Of a stretch of DNA of 64,000 bases, positions 59,916-64,000 are shown piece after piece. The position numbers and the translations under genes were made by a program. The notes under the pieces are model-generated. The model was not told the DNA's origin. It saw only the letters and a program-made list of their open reading frames with translations, and did no database searches. The number at the start of each line of letters is the position of its first letter. Positions within the stretch are counted from its first letter, which is position 1. This DNA is from Alitta virens (lineage: Eukaryota; Annelida; Polychaeta; Phyllodocida; Nereididae): positions 1,770,001 through 1,834,000 of the forward strand of contig OW028585.1 of assembly GCA_932294295.1 (NCBI GenBank), read 5' to 3'.

Positions 59916-60745
59916 TGTTGTAAAAAGCACTAGGCTTTTTGACCCCTGGTTTGAAATGATGAACAATAATTAAGGTTAAGTTTATAATTGAATTAATGAG
60001 TTAACTATAATAAATATGAATTATATAATGTTTGGACAGGTTATATTACACTGGATATGAGTTGATATATTTGTGTATGTATGAAATGTTCATGAAATGT
60101 GGAATTTGTGGAATGCAGTAAAATTCAGTTTAATTTAAATATACATTAAACAATGGTTGTCTGGCAAGCTTTGCTACTGCACTCCAAGGGGGTGAACAGG
60201 TGGGTGCTAGTACAATGGGGGTAAAATACAATAGGAGTAGATACAATAGGAGCTAAGATGAAGGGCACTCGGGCAAGGAGGTTGAGATGAGCAATGCTCA
60301 TCAGGGTACAAAGAGGAGGTAGTATTTGGAATAAGGTATTGTGATTGGGGATGAATTCTGGACTCATTACCCCTGGAATGCACAGCCAAGCTAACAGAGG
60401 AATTAATTAGGAGGGGGAACTCCACTGCTGGGAGGAGCTGGCCAGCATGGGCAGAAGGACACAGCTCTTGTGATTGGTTAAGCCCAAGGGGCAAAGGTAA
60501 TGATGACAGCATGAAAGGTACTGATTGGTTGTAGGCCTGGTGGCCTGTGTGATGTTCCATAAAAGCAATAAACTGAGGAATCCCAGAACACTCTTCACCT
60601 AGTAGAAGTTGACTGGTCAAGACACCAAGCTCTGACTTTGACTTGTTTACTTTTATACTTCATCATGGACTTAAGAGACAACTTTGGAATATGGTGAGAT
60701 GGTCATAAGTTCTTTTGAGTCAACTTGTGACCCCCAAATCTTACA
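59916..60745 (+). mobile_element. LTR (right copy), 5' LTR of an LTR retrotransposon
   Basis: 830 bp, TGTTGTAAAAAGC...AATCTTACA. A TATA-like CCATAAAAGC (about 60,556) and an AATAAA just after it (about 60,567) fit LTR promoter/polyadenylation signals. It is followed immediately by a primer-binding site. The 137-codon minus frame inside it is incidental. Confidence 0.8.
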
Positions 60746-60930
60746 TTGGTGACCCCAACGTGATCTGTCTGGAATAGAGAAACCAAGTATTGGAATGGAA
60801 CACTAATTTGGAACAATGGAATTATTGAAAAAGCAGCTGGCACATGGACTGCTTATCATGAGTGCAGAAGAGCGGTAATGGGATGAGTATCTTGAACTCT
60901 GAATATTATGTAATTCTGACTTTGGTGTAA
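60746..60930 (+). mobile_element. Primer-binding site and start of LTR-element internal region
   Basis: TTGGTGACCCCAACGTG lies directly after the LTR end, in the place and style of a tRNA primer-binding site of invertebrate LTR retrotransposons. A short frame starting MELLKKQLAHG (about 60,817) could be the start of gag but meets a stop (TAA) within about 20 codons. The rest of the element is not recognisable to the right, so it is truncated or decayed. Confidence 0.65.
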
Positions 60931-61993
60931 AGAGATATTAGGATTTATTTACGTCAATAACCGGACGGCATTGTGCTAAACTAAGGCAGTGACGTCAGAG
61001 TTGCTGTTGCTGGCCACAGACTGAATGATAACTTGAAAGTGGTATAATAGTTTCCCTCATGATAAATATTGATAAATATTGATATCAGGTGAATACTTTT
61101 GTACTAGGTTATTGGTTATAGTCATGTTCAGGGATTATAACATAAAGATGAAGTCAGTCACTTTTAATTTTGCAAGCCTGATTTTATGTCACCCTGTTTG
61201 GATCATCCTTCCCAGTTTGAACTTATTGAAGCAGTGTCTTTTAGTTTACTAATGAGTGCTTAACGAGCATATATAAAGTTATTCAACATTGATTTCCTTT
61301 TTCTATATGTCATAATTTGTTTTTGTTCATTCAAGTGATGATTAGGGAAATAAAAATGAACTTAACTGTATCTTTACATCATCCGGATGGTGTTAAAATT
61401 TAAGCTAATTTAAGTTAATTAATGACTATAAAAATGTCAAACACATAATAATTGTGCTTTAATAATGCTTTAATAGTTTAAATTACATATAATTAGTTAA
61501 TTGTGAGTCATGTTTGTAACATATAACTAATTCATTATATTGCTTGATGGCATTGATTTATAATGTAGAAGATTATCTTCACCGGAGGTCTGTAAGCAAT
61601 TAGCAAGTAAAAAGATGAAATGCCTCAGTGGTCAGGAGCTGCTGATTGCAACTCAAGCACAGCAACTCTGACGTTACATGCCCTGCCCTGGTGGCAGGTA
61701 GTGGAACTACCATTTTTCGATCCTGAGACATGCGAAAATCGCGGGAGGCAGCAAACTTCGTTTTTTGTGTGTAAAATACATTATGAAATCTGTTTTTTTC
61801 ACTGCAGGTCTTTTTAATGAACTAAGATCCATTTGATAAGATCATTTTCGCCAATTGTATGATTTTGATTGCCCATGACCTTAAACTACCAACAGCAAAA
61901 CATGTGAAAAAAAACAGAAATAAGGTGAACAAGTATCCTAGCAGCTGAGAACAAAAAGAAAACAGACTACTTATGGTGTAAGGCAGGTTAGAC
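60931..61993. other. Non-coding, nothing recognised
   Basis: The frame at 61,620-61,817 has no domain. No second LTR was found. Confidence 0.35.
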
Positions 61994-62105
61994 TGTATGA
62001 TCTAACCAACGATGTATGATCTAACCAAAGATGTATGATCTAACCAAAGATGTATGATCTAACCAACAATGTATGATCTAACCAAAGATGTATGATCTAA
62101 CCAAT
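61994..62105. repeat. 19-bp minisatellite, six units
   Basis: The unit TGTATGATCTAACCAAAGA starts at 61,994, 62,013, 62,032, 62,051, 62,070 and 62,089, with C/A variation at the end of the unit. Confidence 0.95.
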
Positions 62106-63426
62106 GAATTGTGGAGAAAAAGCATTGCAGCAGTTTCAGTAGCCATTGCAATGATCTTGCAATGCTTGTGCAGTCACTTTAAGGAAAATAGTACCTCAAG
62201 TCACCATAAAACTTTTGCAGTAAATGTTTGCATAGCTAAATAAGCCTAATGCAATCGAGCAATGCTGTTTCAAAACACATGATGACAATGCTGCACTAAA
62301 AATAAAAATACCAATTTTATATAAAATTTGCTTATTAGGCAATACATGTCGCTTCACATGCCTATCAGATTGGACCTCAGCAAACCAACTAATCAAGCCC
62401 ATTTGTAGCTAGCCGTCCAGGGTGATGAATATGCCAATACAATGTACAAAGTCGCAGATGATTGGCAGTAAATATTTAAGCTTGAATGTCTCAGTGTCGT
62501 TGCGGTATAATTTTGGCAAATCAAAAACATCTGCACCACTTTCACAATAAGTGTTGAAAAAAAGCTAATGTGCATAGGGATCGGAGTATTTGGCATGCAG
62601 ATTGTTGCAATGGTCAGCGTAGGTATATTGAAGAGTCCTTTTGGCTGTCACTTATGTTAATGAAATTTCCCCTCACTGATGCCCACACCCCCCTCCCCCT
62701 CAGTTCTGATGAGGTTCCTTGAGCTCCTCTTCTGAGCATTGCAACAGTACTGCAGTGCTCGTTAAGTTAATGGACTGAAATAAACAATTTTGTTGGTGAG
62801 ATTCTGCAATTGAGTGTGTTCATATGTTTTGGGCAACCAAAAACATCTTCAGACAAGACATGGAACCATTTCCCTTATTTTCAGAACAGGCGTGGATTAG
62901 AGGGGGGCACCGAGGGTGCACCCACTCAATGCCCACCCGCTTTGTTACCAATTTTATATTACCATAAATACTATGCCCACAGAAACATCCTCCCCCATTC
63001 TGAAATGTTCTGGATCTGCCACTGCAGGGAATGGCAATCTGTTATGAGATTATGAGCAGTTCATATGAGCTTGTAGCAGGGAGCTTGCAGATACGTCATA
63101 GGAGTTCATCGTGATTTTACATAATCCTAACATTCGCCGCACCTCATGAAGAATGATCATAGAATTTTGTAATATATGGGCAGATTAATGATAATGAAAA
63201 CAGCAAGGAACTATGCCCACCAGTATGTAATATAAAAAGGCAGTTGTTTTTCTTAGATCAGAATGCCATAATTATTGTTCTGGCGTGTATTTAACATTTG
63301 TAGTGACAAATTACCTTTTTTTTTTTCATTTTTACTGCTGTTTAAGTAATTGAAAATGATGGCAATCATTTGATTATTTTTCAGTAAGTAATGTGAGGAG
63401 AGTCAAAAACAACTACAAATTAAACC
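62106..63426. other. Region upstream of the putative first exon
   Basis: No exon was recognised. A C-rich tract lies at 62,683-62,702. 63,050-63,110 has GAGCTTGTAG/GGAGTTCAT words like the subrepeat patch at 43,165-43,230. No clear TATA box can be tied to the downstream ATG. Confidence 0.35.
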
Positions 63427-63499
63427 ATGCTGTTCTTTCATCGAACCACTTTGGTCAGAATTTTATTTCTGCTCCATATATTTGAACATCCACACACAG
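63427..63499 (+). CDS. Putative signal-peptide first exon (possible gene C)
   Basis: The ATG at 63,427 opens 24 codons, MLFFHRTTLVRILFLLHIFE then HPHT, ending in phase 1 at a strong GTAAGTG donor. The layout of a short basic start, a hydrophobic core (LVRILFLLHIF) and a polar end is that of a secretory signal peptide. The phase-1 donor after a signal peptide is the standard border for shuffled extracellular domains and matches every exon of genes A and B. It may therefore start a third member of the array on the same strand, with its domains to the right of the window. The start is the first ATG after a stretch with stops. Without the next exon this stays a prediction. Confidence 0.5.
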
Positions 63500-64000
63500 G
63501 TAAGTGAATTAATAAACAAAGAAAAAACAAAAACGTTATTTCCCACCATTCGTATCGTCATAGAACACAGCCTATTTAAGATTGAGATTAGCTTCCTCTG
63601 CCAAGCAGAATAGTGAGGTCCCCTCACTGTTTCAAGGTGGCATCCCTATAGTGACAAAAATGTCTTTGGGATGTATCCCCCCAATTGTAATTACTTTTTG
63701 TAATACTTAATATGCAATATCGTTTCTTTGTTCTGTTTGGGAAATAAACAATTTTCTGACTCTTAATGACTCTGAATCTGAGTAATTAAATGAACTTATA
63801 CGCTATGTCACCTATGAATGCATTTAGCTGTCATTCTGTTGATCAAAGATCGGACAGAATTCCTATGGAGCTCAGCAGAAACTTTCATATTTGGGTTGGA
63901 TAAATAATGTATTGTATGTGTTTTCCACTAGTTTGAATTAACATAATATAATCATATTAATTAGTAACATGCAGCAACTGCTGAACGATGGGGAATAATG

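Larger units (their letters stand above)
49625..60745. repeat. Right arm of giant inverted repeat
   Basis: Reverse-complement partner of 33,757-46,516. It lacks the piggyBac-like MITE and the 36-bp templated insertion. The outer end coincides exactly with the 3' end of the LTR; beyond it the right side continues into LTR-element internal sequence, while the left side continues into repeat P. Confidence 0.95.

Noticed and set aside
60207..60620. 137-codon minus-strand open frame
   Set aside because: It lies inside the LTR; its left-arm counterpart is broken into shorter frames and there is no domain.
61994..62105. CRISPR-like array
   Set aside because: The units are head-to-tail with no spacers, so it is a minisatellite in a eukaryotic genome.

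Overview
The window looks like genomic DNA of an AT-rich invertebrate animal. It has spliced exons with GT-AG borders and phase-1 introns, extracellular animal domains (a contactin-associated-protein/fibrinogen-like domain and a PAN/apple domain), CR1/Jockey-group LINEs, a BEL/Pao pol fragment, a tRNA-like SINE and several MITE families. Nothing bacterial is present. I cannot name the species; a cnidarian, lophotrochozoan or invertebrate deuterostome would all fit. || Region 1 (about 1-24,850) holds the only host genes I can support, all on the + strand. Gene A enters from the left with one exon (304-453) of a Caspr/fibrinogen-like domain. Candidate alternative 3' exons follow (2,852-3,315), then a frameshifted PAN pseudo-exon (about 5,531). 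Gene B is a paralogue: two exons of the same domain (18,549-18,746 and 18,832-19,047), the exon matching that of gene A (22,724-22,873), and a PAN exon with the stop codon (24,178-24,443). Every internal border is phase 1. Near the right edge (63,427-63,499) a possible signal-peptide first exon, also ending in phase 1, may begin a third gene. The predicted products are secreted adhesion or recognition-type proteins. The introns are full of degraded LINE pieces, a SINE, MITEs and a long non-coding repeat called P here. || Region 2 (about 24,850-33,750) is repeat-dense and intergenic: LINE remnants, an hAT-like MITE, copies of P, and an older copy (27,541-31,245) of a two-LINE block that recurs twice in region 3. 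|| Region 3 (33,757-60,745) is a giant inverted repeat. A left arm (33,757-46,516) and a right arm (49,625-60,745) face each other across a 3.1 kb spacer. Matching positions sum to a nearly constant 94,502-94,533, so the arms are collinear over about 11 kb. Each arm holds an 830-bp LTR at its outer end, part of P, a GC-rich subrepeat element, an hAT-like MITE, a foldback-like element with a 9-bp target duplication, and two dead LINEs. The left arm alone carries a 1.6-kb piggyBac-like MITE and a 36-bp templated insertion. The spacer holds a 555-codon open BEL/Pao protease-RT fragment. || Region 4 (60,746-64,000) begins with the primer-binding site of the LTR element. It also has a 19-bp minisatellite and the possible signal-peptide exon. 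|| All protein and repeat names come from reading motifs; no database search was run.
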